A DNA stretch of 64,000 nt from Cognatishimia sp. MH4019 (GCF_020177595.1 NZ_JAHTBL010000007.1:62001-126000), one strand, 5' to 3'. Counted from the stretch's first letter, positions 24,946 through 32,646 are shown. Made by a program: numbers and translations. The notes: generated by a model from the letters alone, not told the origin.

Positions 24946-26682
24946 ATGGCTAAGCAACCCGTTTCCAATACATCAACAGAGAGCGCCACTGAGGGGCATT
25001 GTCCACCTATCCGCACCCCTCACCCAAAAAAGAATGACTTGACGCATTCTCGCGGCTCTCAGCGGCTCTCAGCTACATTCAAGCGCCCAGGACGCCCTCC
25101 TAAATTCACAGAGGCTCAAAAAGAGGATGCCTTGGCCCGCTACATGGCCGGTGACAGCACCAGCGAGATCGCGGCGGTGATCGGGTGCTCTGAGCGCACA
25201 GTGCGCGCTTGGGCCTCTAAAGGCGATTGGGGCAGTGACTTGCGCAAGCGGCGCGAGACATCGGACGGGATCGAGGCGCAAATCCACCGGCTCAGCCGCG
25301 TCAAGAACCCAAGCAACGCCCAGGCGCAACGCCTCGCCATGCTCACCAAGTCATTGGACCGAGTGAAGAAGTCACAACCCAAGCCCAAGCCTCGGCCCAC
25401 GGTTTCCAATGCAGTCTCATCCGAGGCATTGGCCCGCGTCCTTGATCCCGAATATGGGCTCTATGGGTATCAAACCGAGTTTCTTGAGGATGAGGGCCGG
25501 TTCCGCATCATCCTCAAGGCGCGCCAGATCGGTTTCTCCTACGTTGTGGGGCTGGCCGTGCTCCTCGGCGCGATGGCTGGACGCCCTCAGATTGTGGTCT
25601 CTGCATCCGAGCGCCAAGCTCAGATCATCCTCGCCTATGTGCGCCACCACGCCGCGCGCCTGGAGGTCCTGATCGATGAGGACAAGGCCAACAAACTCAA
25701 GATCATGGGCACTGAGATCGTGGCCATGTCCACCAACTTCCGCACCGCCCAGGGTTGGCCTGGCGATGTTTGGCTCGATGAGTTTGCCTGGGTGCGCAAT
25801 CAGCGCATGCTTTGGGCGGCGGTGATCCCATCGATCACCGCAATGGGTGGCCGCGTCACGGTGTTTTCCACGCCGTTCTTGCCTGGGTCATTGTTCTGGG
25901 AGATCGCCACCAATCACAAAAACAAGCACGGCCATTGGTCGCGCAAAACCATCACCATCGAGGACGCGATCAGCCAAGGTATGCCTTTGCCTGGCGGTCT
26001 CGATGAGCTGCGGATGCTCTTTGATAGCGAGAGCTGGGCGATGTTCTATGAGTGCCAGTGGGCCGAGAATGGCTCAGCGCTCTTGTCCTGGGAGCTCCTT
26101 CACTCACTCACCGAGGAGCGCATCTTGCCGCATCGCTATGGCCGCTTGCGCGGTGGTGTCGATGTGGGCCGGATCAATGACCGAACGGCCATCGCCTTGG
26201 TGGGCCAGGAGGTTGATGGGAAGAAGTGGAAAGATCGCTTTGCCCTGATCCACCACGAAATGCACAAGGGCATGAAATTCGATGCACAGAAAGCCACCAT
26301 CCATGAAGTTGATGGGCGTTTCGATATTGAGAGCTGGAAGATCGACAAGACAGGCCTCGGCATGCAGCTCGCCGAGGAACTCCACACCGCCAGCCCTGAG
26401 CGCTTTGAGGGCGTTTGGTTCTCAGCTCAGCGCAAGTCAAAGCTAGCCTTGAACGTGCTTAAGCTGGCCGAGGAGCGCCGCCTCCTGTTGCCCAATGATC
26501 CCGATGTCTTGGCGCAAATGCACTCGATCCAAAAGATCACCAGCGGCACCTCGATCAAGTATGACGCCGAGCGCAATGATGAGGGGCATGGTGACCTTTT
26601 CTGGGCCGTTGCCCTTGCCGCCGACGGGCGCGCAAAGCCAGGCGGTGGCGGTGGCGGGCTGGGCGTCGAGGTGCTCTCATGA
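24946..26682 (+). CDS. P: Terminase large subunit (P2 gpP-like)
   Basis: About 578 residues. An N-terminal helix-turn-helix (YMAGDSTSEIAAVIGCSERTVRAWASKG) is followed by the ATPase with an ILKARQIGFSY Walker A-like motif and VWLDEFAW Walker B, then a nuclease domain beginning GGVDVGRINDRTAIALVG. This is the P2 gpP layout, not the Mu gp28 layout. The start may be GTG 24940 or ATG 24946; I use the latter. A P2 terminase cuts at cos, whereas transposable phages cut next to their ends, so its cutting rule here is open. Confidence 0.92.
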   Translation: MAKQPVSNTSTESATEGHCPPIRTPHPKKNDLTHSRGSQRLSATFKRPGRPPKFTEAQKEDALARYMAGDSTSEIAAVIGCSERTVRAWASKGDWGSDLRKRRETSDGIEAQIHRLSRVKNPSNAQAQRLAMLTKSLDRVKKSQPKPKPRPTVSNAVSSEALARVLDPEYGLYGYQTEFLEDEGRFRIILKARQIGFSYVVGLAVLLGAMAGRPQIVVSASERQAQIILAYVRHHAARLEVLIDEDKANKLKIMGTEIVAMSTNFRTAQGWPGDVWLDEFAWVRNQRMLWAAVIPSITAMGGRVTVFSTPFLPGSLFWEIATNHKNKHGHWSRKTITIEDAISQGMPLPGGLDELRMLFDSESWAMFYECQWAENGSALLSWELLHSLTEERILPHRYGRLRGGVDVGRINDRTAIALVGQEVDGKKWKDRFALIHHEMHKGMKFDAQKATIHEVDGRFDIESWKIDKTGLGMQLAEELHTASPERFEGVWFSAQRKSKLALNVLKLAEERRLLLPNDPDVLAQMHSIQKITSGTSIKYDAERNDEGHGDLFWAVALAADGRAKPGGGGGGLGVEVLS

Positions 26683-27095
26683 ACCTCCAGCGCATCAGCC
26701 TCCAGGTGGCCGAAAAGCTACGCGAGATCGCAACACGTCAAGGCAATGTGCCCTTTGACAAGGGCGATTTGCGCAAGGCGCATGTGGTCGAGCCATCAGG
26801 CACCGAGGACGCGATCCTCGCGGCCAATACGCCCTATGCGCGCGCCGTTCACGATGGCAGGCCCGCGCTCACCATCAAACCAAAACGCAAGAAAGCACTC
26901 GCCTGGAAGGGCGGGCGGCACCCCGCAAAATCGGTCAAGCAACCCGCCCGCGAGGGCAACCCTTGGCTGGCCCGCGCGGTGGATGAGCTGGAGCGCGAGG
27001 GCCTCGACTTTCTCGCTCCAGAGCTTGGCCAAGATGTGGCCGATGAGCTCACGGATGCATTGCGCGCCCGTGGTCTGGCGGTGCGCCAAAGGTAG
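26679..27095 (+). CDS. HK97 gp10/Mu gpG-like virion morphogenesis protein
   Basis: 138 residues. The centre, AANTPYARAVHDGRPALTIKP followed by GNPWLARAVDELEREG, is typical of gp10-like tail completion proteins. It overlaps the terminase gene by 4 bases. Its probable job is joining head and tail. The assignment is by motif and position. Confidence 0.65.
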   Translation: MNLQRISLQVAEKLREIATRQGNVPFDKGDLRKAHVVEPSGTEDAILAANTPYARAVHDGRPALTIKPKRKKALAWKGGRHPAKSVKQPAREGNPWLARAVDELEREGLDFLAPELGQDVADELTDALRARGLAVRQR

Positions 27096-27137
27096 GCGAT
27101 CCCGTTCAACTTCAACCCAGCCAAAGGAGAAACTCAC

Positions 27138-27764
27138 ATGGCAAAACAGACCCAAGCCCAGAAGAAAGCCGCCGCCAAAAAGGCGGCTGAGGCAAAGGCG
27201 CAAGCCACTGAAACCGCAACGCAACCGGCCACCACGGCCACCGCTGAGGCGCAAACCCAAACCATGACCCAAGGCGACACCAACGCCCATGCGCAAGCCG
27301 GTGCTGGAGAGACGCAAGGCGCTGGCGATCCGCAAACAAGCGGTGACCAGGAGCAAGCGCAACCGATCCCCACCGTCTTTGACCAAGCCGTGCAATTCTC
27401 GATGAGCGGCCATGCCAGTGGGGGCACGGCACCAAACGCCGGTGAGCTCTGGGATGCTTTGGCATGCGAGGCCATGCCGCCCAAGCTGGCCGTGGCCGTG
27501 TTTGACTGCGCCGTGCATCAAGGAGCCAAGATCACCGCGATCCTCCTGAGTAAGGTGGGCATCAGCGCTGAGGATGGCAAGGTCGATCCTGAGAGCATCG
27601 AGACCCTCGCGGATCGCGATGAGGGCGAGCTGGTGATCCACTTTCTGGCCTGGCGTTTGCGCCGCTACGCATTCACCGCCAATGCGCCATCCAAAATGCG
27701 CGAGTGGTCGCAACACATCCTCCAGCTCCAGGCCTTTGTCCTGAGCGATCTGCAAACCGGCTAA
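27138..27764 (+). CDS. Peptidoglycan-binding-like protein lacking the muramidase catalytic half
   Basis: 208 residues. The first 80 are a low-complexity Ala/Gln/Thr-rich segment without a signal peptide. The C-terminal 115 (GELWDALACEAMPPKLAVAV through FLAWRLRRYA) match the C-terminal, peptidoglycan-binding domain of GH108-type phage muramidases (pattern: PPxLAxAVFDxAVxxG...LG...DGxVxP.T...). The catalytic N-terminal domain with its EGG glutamate is absent. It sits between the gp10-like and lysozyme genes. It could be a wall-binding virion part or a remnant reused for another job; the function is unknown. Confidence 0.6.
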   Translation: MAKQTQAQKKAAAKKAAEAKAQATETATQPATTATAEAQTQTMTQGDTNAHAQAGAGETQGAGDPQTSGDQEQAQPIPTVFDQAVQFSMSGHASGGTAPNAGELWDALACEAMPPKLAVAVFDCAVHQGAKITAILLSKVGISAEDGKVDPESIETLADRDEGELVIHFLAWRLRRYAFTANAPSKMREWSQHILQLQAFVLSDLQTG

Positions 27765-27790
27765 GCCCCAAACCTCGAAAGGAATGACCG

Positions 27791-28621
27791 ATGAAACTTA
27801 TCGCGAATTGGAAATCAGTGGCCAAAACCGCGCATAGCATGTGGGCCTTTTACGCCAGCCTCTTTTGCCTCCTCTTGCCTGAGGTGCTCTTTTGGGGCTT
27901 TGAGATCGATACCAATCCCCGTATCTGGTGGGTGCTGGGTGTGGCGCTCCTGATCTATGGCATCATCGGGCGGCTTTGGGATCAGGGCATCGACCGCACC
28001 AAGACAAGCTCGCCCTGGATTGTGGGCATGATGGCCCTTGGCCTGGTCGCGGTGCTGGCCATGCAACACGGCACCAGCCTCACCAATGCGGTGACCGGCA
28101 CCAGCGCGCCGAGCGTGGCGGCCGAGATCGCAACACCGGCATCAGCACCAGCCACCACCGTGGCCAGCGATGCCGCGTTTCTGGAGATCGCGGTGCCCTT
28201 TGTCGGGCGTTGGGAGGGCCTCCGTTTGGAGGCCTATCTCGACATCGTGGGCGTCCCTACGGTCTGCTATGGCGAGACCAAGGGGGTGCGCTTGGGTGAC
28301 AGTTACACCAAAACCGAGTGCGATGAGATGCTTGCCCGCGAGATCATCTCCTATCGCGACCGATTGCGGCCCGCCTTTACCGCCCAAACTCTCGCAAACC
28401 GGCTCCCCATCCCGCGTGACGTGGCATTCACTAGCCTAGCCTATAACGTGGGGGTGTCAGGCACCTCAAAGAGCACCGCCGTGCGCCGCTTAAATGAGGG
28501 CAGCATCGCCGGGGCATGCACGGCACTCGGATGGTGGAACAAGGCTGGCGGGCGCGTAGTGCGCGGGCTGGTCAATCGCCGCACCGAGGAGACTGAGCTT
28601 TGCTTGCGTGGGGTCGCGTAA
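27791..28621 (+). CDS. Holin-like membrane domain fused to GH24 lysozyme (endolysin)
   Basis: 276 residues. Three hydrophobic segments (about 18-36, 45-60 and 74-92) resemble a phage holin. An Ala/Thr/Pro-rich linker (about 95-125) leads to a GH24 lysozyme domain. The T4-lysozyme triad is intact: Glu142 (WEG), Asp151 and Thr157, with the same 9 and 6 residue spacing as Glu11-Asp20-Thr26. The protein therefore appears to be membrane-anchored rather than a free cytoplasmic endolysin. The i-spanin gene overlaps its stop by one base. Confidence 0.85.
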   Translation: MKLIANWKSVAKTAHSMWAFYASLFCLLLPEVLFWGFEIDTNPRIWWVLGVALLIYGIIGRLWDQGIDRTKTSSPWIVGMMALGLVAVLAMQHGTSLTNAVTGTSAPSVAAEIATPASAPATTVASDAAFLEIAVPFVGRWEGLRLEAYLDIVGVPTVCYGETKGVRLGDSYTKTECDEMLAREIISYRDRLRPAFTAQTLANRLPIPRDVAFTSLAYNVGVSGTSKSTAVRRLNEGSIAGACTALGWWNKAGGRVVRGLVNRRTEETELCLRGVA

Positions 28622-28839
28622 TGCGCGCGCGGATCATGCTGATCGGGCTGGCGGCGGTGGCGATCTTTGCCATTGCCGTTAGCATTTACGGGCTTGGCCG
28701 CGAGAGCGCCCAGGTCGATGTCATGAAACAAAATCAGGAGGCAGGAGATGCGGCTGACCAAGCAAGCTCTATTTTTGAGCGCTGCATTGACGCTGGCGGG
28801 GTGTTCGACTTTGCAACCGGCCAGTGTCGAGGGCGTTGA
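28621..28839 (+). CDS. Inner-membrane spanin (Rz-like)
   Basis: 72 residues. An N-terminal membrane segment (MLIGLAAVAIFAIAVSIYGLG) precedes a short helical periplasmic part. The ATG at 28621 overlaps the lysozyme stop (TAATG). The gene encloses the start of the lipoprotein gene in another frame, the classic overlapping Rz/Rz1 layout. It is shorter than lambda Rz, with a brief periplasmic domain. Rz and Rz1 together fuse the two membranes at the end of lysis. Confidence 0.8.
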   Translation: MRARIMLIGLAAVAIFAIAVSIYGLGRESAQVDVMKQNQEAGDAADQASSIFERCIDAGGVFDFATGQCRGR

Positions 28840-29026
28840 TCGCGTGATCGGCGATGCGCTCCCAGGGGCGCAAGGTGAAACCATCGAGGACCAAAACCGG
28901 ATCGATGAGACTGTAGCGCGGGCATGCGCGGCGGGTCTTTACTCGACTGAGCTTTGCAACCTCCACACGATTGCGAGCGCCGAGCGGCGCGCTGAGCTAT
29001 CCAAAATCAGAGGGGCGGGCGTGTGA
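28748..29026 (+). CDS. Outer-membrane spanin lipoprotein (Rz1-like)
   Basis: 92 residues with a lipobox (LAGC, Cys19) after a short signal peptide. A strong AGGAGGCAGGAG ribosome site precedes the ATG. The first third overlaps the i-spanin gene in a different frame. It is longer than lambda Rz1, which fits the short partner. The stop overlaps the DUF1353 ATG (TGATG). Confidence 0.8.
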   Translation: MRLTKQALFLSAALTLAGCSTLQPASVEGVDRVIGDALPGAQGETIEDQNRIDETVARACAAGLYSTELCNLHTIASAERRAELSKIRGAGV

Positions 29027-29460
29027 TGTCGAGTTTTACACAACCTCTCATCGTGACCGCCGTGCAAGGCAAGCCATCTGGCTGGCGGCGCGTCTTGCCT
29101 CCTGGCATGCAAAGGCCTCGCTGGAAAATCTGGATCGGTTTTGAATATGCCGTGGGCGATCTGGAAAACCCCACCGAGGTGATCAAGGTGCCTGGCTCTT
29201 TCGTATTCGATGGCGCATCAGTGCCCTTGCCGTTTCGGATGCTGGTGCCGATGGCTCACCCAGACTACATCCAAGCGGCTGCGCTGCATGACTGGATGTT
29301 GGAGAGTGGCCGACACTCACGCCGGTATTGCGATCAGGTATTCTATGAGGCGCTTGGCGTCTTAGGAATACCTCGTTTTTGGCGGCTTGCAATGTTCTGG
29401 GCCGTGCGCCTCGGCGCGGTGCGATGGCATGCGCGGCGCATCATTCAGGGGGTTTCTTGA
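29026..29460 (+). CDS. DUF1353-family phage protein
   Basis: About 144 residues. VPGSFVFDGASVPLPFRMLVPMAHPDYIQAAALHDWMLE is the DUF1353 signature, found next to lysis genes in many phages. The HDW and D-rich pattern suggests a metal or zinc site, but no biochemical role is established. A hydrophobic end (FWRLAMFWAVRLGAV) could contact the membrane. It overlaps both neighbours, so it belongs to the lysis unit. Confidence 0.8.
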   Translation: MSSFTQPLIVTAVQGKPSGWRRVLPPGMQRPRWKIWIGFEYAVGDLENPTEVIKVPGSFVFDGASVPLPFRMLVPMAHPDYIQAAALHDWMLESGRHSRRYCDQVFYEALGVLGIPRFWRLAMFWAVRLGAVRWHARRIIQGVS

Positions 29461-29663
29461 TGGAAGTGAACCTCAAAGACATCCTCACATGGGGTGGCAT
29501 GGCGATTGGCCTGGTGGCGCAATGGTTCCACCTCAAGGGGCGCGTGGCGATCCTGGAGACAAAACAAGAGCTCCAGAAAGAGCACCATGAGGAGAGCATG
29601 GGGCGGATCGAGCGCACACTGGCCCGCATCGAGGGCAAGCTGGATGGCAAAGTGGACAAATGA
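29460..29663 (+). CDS. DUF2730-like small membrane/coiled-coil protein
   Basis: 67 residues. One hydrophobic segment (LTWGGMAIGLVAQWF) is followed by a charged coiled coil (LETKQELQKEHHEESMGRIERTLARIEGKL). Similar proteins (Mu gp25, DUF2730) occur in Mu-like phages near the lysis and packaging genes. It starts in a 1-base overlap with the DUF1353 stop and is the last gene before a terminator. Confidence 0.7.
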   Translation: MEVNLKDILTWGGMAIGLVAQWFHLKGRVAILETKQELQKEHHEESMGRIERTLARIEGKLDGKVDK

Positions 29664-29698
29664 AAAGGGCGGGCCTGAAATCAGAGCCCGCCCTTTTT
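29663..29698 (+). terminator. Rho-independent terminator of the portal-lysis operon
   Basis: AAAAGGGCGGGC (29663-29674) pairs with GCCCGCCCTTTT (29686-29697) around an 11-base loop and is followed by TTTTT. It ends the rightward operon, 3 bases after the last stop. The symmetric A/T tracts could also stop leftward transcription. Confidence 0.92.
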
Positions 29699-29773
29699 GC
29701 CTTGTAAATCAGGGCCTTCCTACCCCGCATCAGATCCCGCTAAAAGAAAGCGCCACCGATCTGAAAATCTAGA

Positions 29774-30454
29774 CTATGGCATCACAATCGTCCCGATCAG
29801 TGCGTGGCTAAAGCCCTCCGAAAGCGAAGCGTTTGACACATCGGAAAGCACGATATCGACCTGACCACGGCGCTCCAAATCGAAGTCCTCCGACGCCAGA
29901 ACAGGAATGGCCGAGCCATTTGCAAAGACGCTCGACAGCCGCAGTTTCATGGCATCGGGCAGATCGTTTTGAAGGCTGGCGCTGAGCAAGGGTCGGATTT
30001 CATTGCGCGCGAACTGTGTGAGCTCCTCAGGTATCGCAGCCTCAAAGGCACGGATACCGTCCCCATTCTGAAAGATGCCGACCACAATCAACCCAGGATC
30101 ATCAGAATAAACACCAATATAGATAGGCTGATCGCTATCGGAGCTTTGGTTTGCGATCTCGTGAACAACCTCCGCAGGCACTCGGAAGTTTGCAACGTCG
30201 CTAAATCCGCGCTTATCGCACCCAAGGCTTTCGGCTTGACCATATGCGGCAGTCAAGGCAGGCGTAAGCCCCTCGATGGACGCCTCGCACTGACTGGCGC
30301 TGCTGATCTCGAAAGCCAGCACCATTGGCGTCGTCAGCGCCTCACCTGTTTCATAGACCTTTAACAGGTCCGAGGTGAAAAGGTCTGCCTCCACCCAAAG
30401 GTTGCATGCTGACAGCGATAATGATGCGCACACTGCTATGATAAATCGTTTCAT
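29774..30454 (-). CDS. Phage-borne lipoprotein, probable moron
   Basis: 226 residues. The signal peptide ends in the lipobox LSAC (Cys17). The following LWVEADLFTSDLLKVYETGEALTTPMVLAFEIS region recalls phage-encoded lipoproteins of unknown function. The gene stands alone: it faces the rightward lysis operon, has an AGGGGAAC ribosome site, and is preceded by a 65-base gap with a palindrome. It is visibly less GC-rich than the flanking genes. These are moron features: expression in the lysogen and a possible surface effect such as exclusion of other phages. The function is not shown. Confidence 0.7.
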   Translation of the reverse strand: MKRFIIAVCASLSLSACNLWVEADLFTSDLLKVYETGEALTTPMVLAFEISSASQCEASIEGLTPALTAAYGQAESLGCDKRGFSDVANFRVPAEVVHEIANQSSDSDQPIYIGVYSDDPGLIVVGIFQNGDGIRAFEAAIPEELTQFARNEIRPLLSASLQNDLPDAMKLRLSSVFANGSAIPVLASEDFDLERRGQVDIVLSDVSNASLSEGFSHALIGTIVMP

Positions 30455-30487
30455 TTTGTTCCCCTAAACTGTGCGTGATGCACTCTA

Positions 30488-30503
30488 CTTGGCGCTCGCC
30501 AAG
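30488..30503. promoter_or_regulatory. Palindrome upstream of the lipoprotein gene
   Basis: CTTGGCG-CT-CGCCAAG is a perfect 7-base inverted repeat with a 2-base centre, 34 bases before the lipoprotein ATG and just after the stop of the head morphogenesis gene. With no T-run on either side it looks more like an operator than a terminator. Confidence 0.45.
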
Positions 30504-30519
30504 CCTTCAATGCTAAGCC

Positions 30520-31437
30520 TCACCCGAAAAATGCCACCGTGATGGTGCGGCACCGGAAGTGATAGGGCGGGCTTGCGATGTCGCTGGGCAGGTTTTCATC
30601 AGCGATCTCACTCAGGTCCACATCATCATCGCTATTCATGGCCCATGCGGCCTTGGCACGGCGCTCATCGCGCTTGCTCATGGCGTCCAGATACTCGCTT
30701 GCTTGGGCGCGCATCTTGGTGACCTCGATGATCCGACCGTGCATCTGGCGGCATATCTCGGTGGTGCCCTCATCTATCTGGGCGCGGACCTTGACACGCT
30801 CGATGCCCGCCCGCTCATAGCCAGACACCCGCCCGATCTCGCGCGTTTTGGTGGCGGTGTGATCGGCGAGCATCTCCCAATAGACGCGGCTCCTATCGGT
30901 CATGCCCGCAAAGTCCTCGGCAAAACGCTGGGTCAGCCCCTCGCGGGTCATGCCCTCGGTGAAATAGTCCTCAAGGATTTTGGCAATGGTGGTCTGGGTG
31001 CGGATGTTCCAGCTATTGCCCACCCAATAGAGGTTGCCAGTCTTGAGCACATCGAGGGCATCGAGATCGGGGCGGGCAAAGGCGATGGCAACACCCGCCG
31101 CCTGGCCAACCTCCTCAGCGCCCGTGCGGAATAGCGCATCCGTCAAGTTTATCACCGGCTCACGCATGGCGGCGGCAATCGCCTCAGGCCCCACCGAGGC
31201 CTCCAGGACGCGCATGATGGCATCACCATCCTCGCGGGTGAACTTGCCTGGCCCAAGGTCTCTCAGACGGTCCAGGGCGGCGGCTATGCCCTTGCGCATG
31301 GCATCAGACCAGGCATTGGTCATGCCCGTCTGGAGCTCGCCATAGAGGCGCTCATAGGCCTCGGCATCCTTGATCACCACCGAGCGCGCTAGGCGGCGCG
31401 TGGCGGCGCTTTTGATTGCATCCTCAGCCAGGCTCAT
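30520..31437 (-). CDS. Phage head morphogenesis protein (Mu gpF/SPP1 gp7-like)
   Basis: 305 residues. The helical first half is followed by GITRGL-like and SRVYWEMLADHTATKTREIGRVSGYERAGIERVKV, and the protein ends with LPSDIASPPYHFRCRTITV, the hallmark C-terminus of the minor head protein family. In Mu this gene sits next to portal and terminase. Here it lies with the early/middle leftward genes, about 5.6 kb away from portal. It is a Mu-type head gene in a virion otherwise of P2 type. Confidence 0.85.
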   Translation of the reverse strand: MSLAEDAIKSAATRRLARSVVIKDAEAYERLYGELQTGMTNAWSDAMRKGIAAALDRLRDLGPGKFTREDGDAIMRVLEASVGPEAIAAAMREPVINLTDALFRTGAEEVGQAAGVAIAFARPDLDALDVLKTGNLYWVGNSWNIRTQTTIAKILEDYFTEGMTREGLTQRFAEDFAGMTDRSRVYWEMLADHTATKTREIGRVSGYERAGIERVKVRAQIDEGTTEICRQMHGRIIEVTKMRAQASEYLDAMSKRDERRAKAAWAMNSDDDVDLSEIADENLPSDIASPPYHFRCRTITVAFFG

Positions 31438-31802
31438 GAGATCACCTCTGGCACCGTGCGATCATGCTCGATGGCTTTGTCAGCGCTCATCGTGCGCCAG
31501 TCGGGCCAGACCCGTTGCTCATTGCGGCCTTGCTTGGCGGTGATCATTTGCGTGGCAACATATGGGATGCGCTCCCATTCAACGCCTGAGGCCTCAAGCG
31601 CGCGCCACAAGCCATCCAGGGACAGGAGGACCAGATCGACAAACTCGGTCGCGGCATCAGCGGCATCCACCCCATCCTTGAGGATTTCTTTCTCGATCTC
31701 TTTGCGGATGTGATCGCACACCCCTTTGCGGCGCTCTCCAGGGCCATAAGTGGCGCGGCTGAATGCCATTTGCCGTGTCAGGTGTTGCTCAAGGTTGGTC
31801 AT
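31434..31802 (-). CDS. DUF550-type dATP/dGTP pyrophosphohydrolase-like protein (MazG-like fold)
   Basis: 122 residues. IRKEIEKEILKDGVDAADAATEFVDLVLLSLDGLWRAL carries the ExxE...ExxD metal-binding helices of MazG-like nucleotide pyrophosphohydrolases. The C-terminal WPDWRTMSADKAIEHDR is typical of the DUF550 group. Relatives (MazZ) lower dATP/dGTP pools in phages that use modified purines. No purZ-like gene is present, so a general role in nucleotide pools is more likely. It overlaps the head morphogenesis gene by 4 bases. Confidence 0.78.
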   Translation of the reverse strand: MTNLEQHLTRQMAFSRATYGPGERRKGVCDHIRKEIEKEILKDGVDAADAATEFVDLVLLSLDGLWRALEASGVEWERIPYVATQMITAKQGRNEQRVWPDWRTMSADKAIEHDRTVPEVIS

Positions 31803-31890
31803 GATTGGTCCTTTCGTTTGGAAGTCTGTGGAAGTCTCTGGAAGGCCAGCTCAATTCCAGATCGGCCAGATCGGGCCGAGATGGGGCGGG

Positions 31891-32085
31891 CTATTGAACG
31901 GTGGGCCGCTTTCTCTGGTGCGGCACCTCTTGCATGGTCAGGATGAAATCGATGCCCTCGACCTCGACCACGATGCCGATCAGGTTGCCATCCTCTCTGA
32001 GGCTGAGGATTTCTTGGGGCAGTTGGCCGGTGCCAAGAGGCTTGAGCGCCTCAGCTATTTTGACCGCGTTGGGGAGGTGTTTCAT
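31891..32085 (-). CDS. Hypothetical phage protein (64 aa)
   Basis: A small acidic protein with a GNLIGIVVEVEGIDFILTMQEV core of beta-strand character. It has an AGGAAA ribosome site and starts 8 bases after the preceding stop. No family is recognised. The 88 bases downstream, before the DUF550 gene, show no further gene. Confidence 0.6.
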   Translation of the reverse strand: MKHLPNAVKIAEALKPLGTGQLPQEILSLREDGNLIGIVVEVEGIDFILTMQEVPHQRKRPTVQ

Positions 32086-32093
32086 GGGGTTTC

Positions 32094-32432
32094 CTACTCT
32101 TTGCCATCAGCTCGGCGCATGCGCCGGATGTTTCTATTCATGATCCGCTTGCGCTCGGCCTTGAGCTCTTTGAGCGCTTGCTCGCGGCGGATGATGCGGG
32201 CCTGGAGGGTGCCGAGGCGCTTGAGCTCCTCCTCGGTCGCATGGGCGGTCCAGGGCGCACCACATTCAAAGGGCTCAATCTCCAGATCAGCGCGCGGGCC
32301 AATCACCTCAAAGAGGCGCACGGCCAGATCATCGAGGGTGAGCGCGTCATCATCAGGCGCGCCATTGTGCCCGATCCCCGCCAAGGGTTGTGCAGCGGGT
32401 GCCGCTACACGGCCCTTGCCTCTCGCCACCAT
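32094..32432 (-). CDS. Hypothetical phage protein (GIGHNGAP motif)
   Basis: About 112 residues from the ATG at 32432, one base after the zinc-ribbon gene stop. The N-terminal PLAGIGHNGAPDDDALTLDDLAVRLFEVIGP segment recurs in phage proteins of alphaproteobacteria as far as I recall. The C-terminus is a basic coiled coil (LGTLQARIIRREQALKELKAERKRI). This suggests nucleic-acid contact, but the function is unknown. Confidence 0.65.
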   Translation of the reverse strand: MVARGKGRVAAPAAQPLAGIGHNGAPDDDALTLDDLAVRLFEVIGPRADLEIEPFECGAPWTAHATEEELKRLGTLQARIIRREQALKELKAERKRIMNRNIRRMRRADGKE

Positions 32433-32433
32433 T

Positions 32434-32646
32434 TTAACTGGCTTTCGAGGTGTCAGCGGTTTCAAAGAGATCGGGCGCAGGTGCCTTTTTCGAGCTCTCA
32501 TATCCGCGCAATTCTCGATCCTCGATCTCCTCCCAGGTGGAGAAGCGATGGCCGCATATGCGGCATTGGCGATAGCGTTGCTTGAGGGTTCCGGCTGGCT
32601 TGGTCGCATAGACGTAGGCGCGGCCACCGCATTTAGGACACTGCAT
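32434..32646 (-). CDS. Zinc-ribbon protein resembling Ogr/Delta late activators
   Basis: 70 residues from ATG 32646, with a GAGGGGGG ribosome site. MQCPKCGGRAYVYATKP is followed by QRYRQCRICGHRFSTWEEI: two CxxC pairs about 21 residues apart, ending in the R-F-S/T-E pattern of P2 Ogr and P4 Delta. Ogr uses a C-x4-C second pair, so this is a variant. The gene lies at the early/late boundary beside gemA, the right place for an activator of the P2-type late genes. A plain zinc ribbon of other function is the alternative. Confidence 0.6.
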   Translation of the reverse strand: MQCPKCGGRAYVYATKPAGTLKQRYRQCRICGHRFSTWEEIEDRELRGYESSKKAPAPDLFETADTSKAS

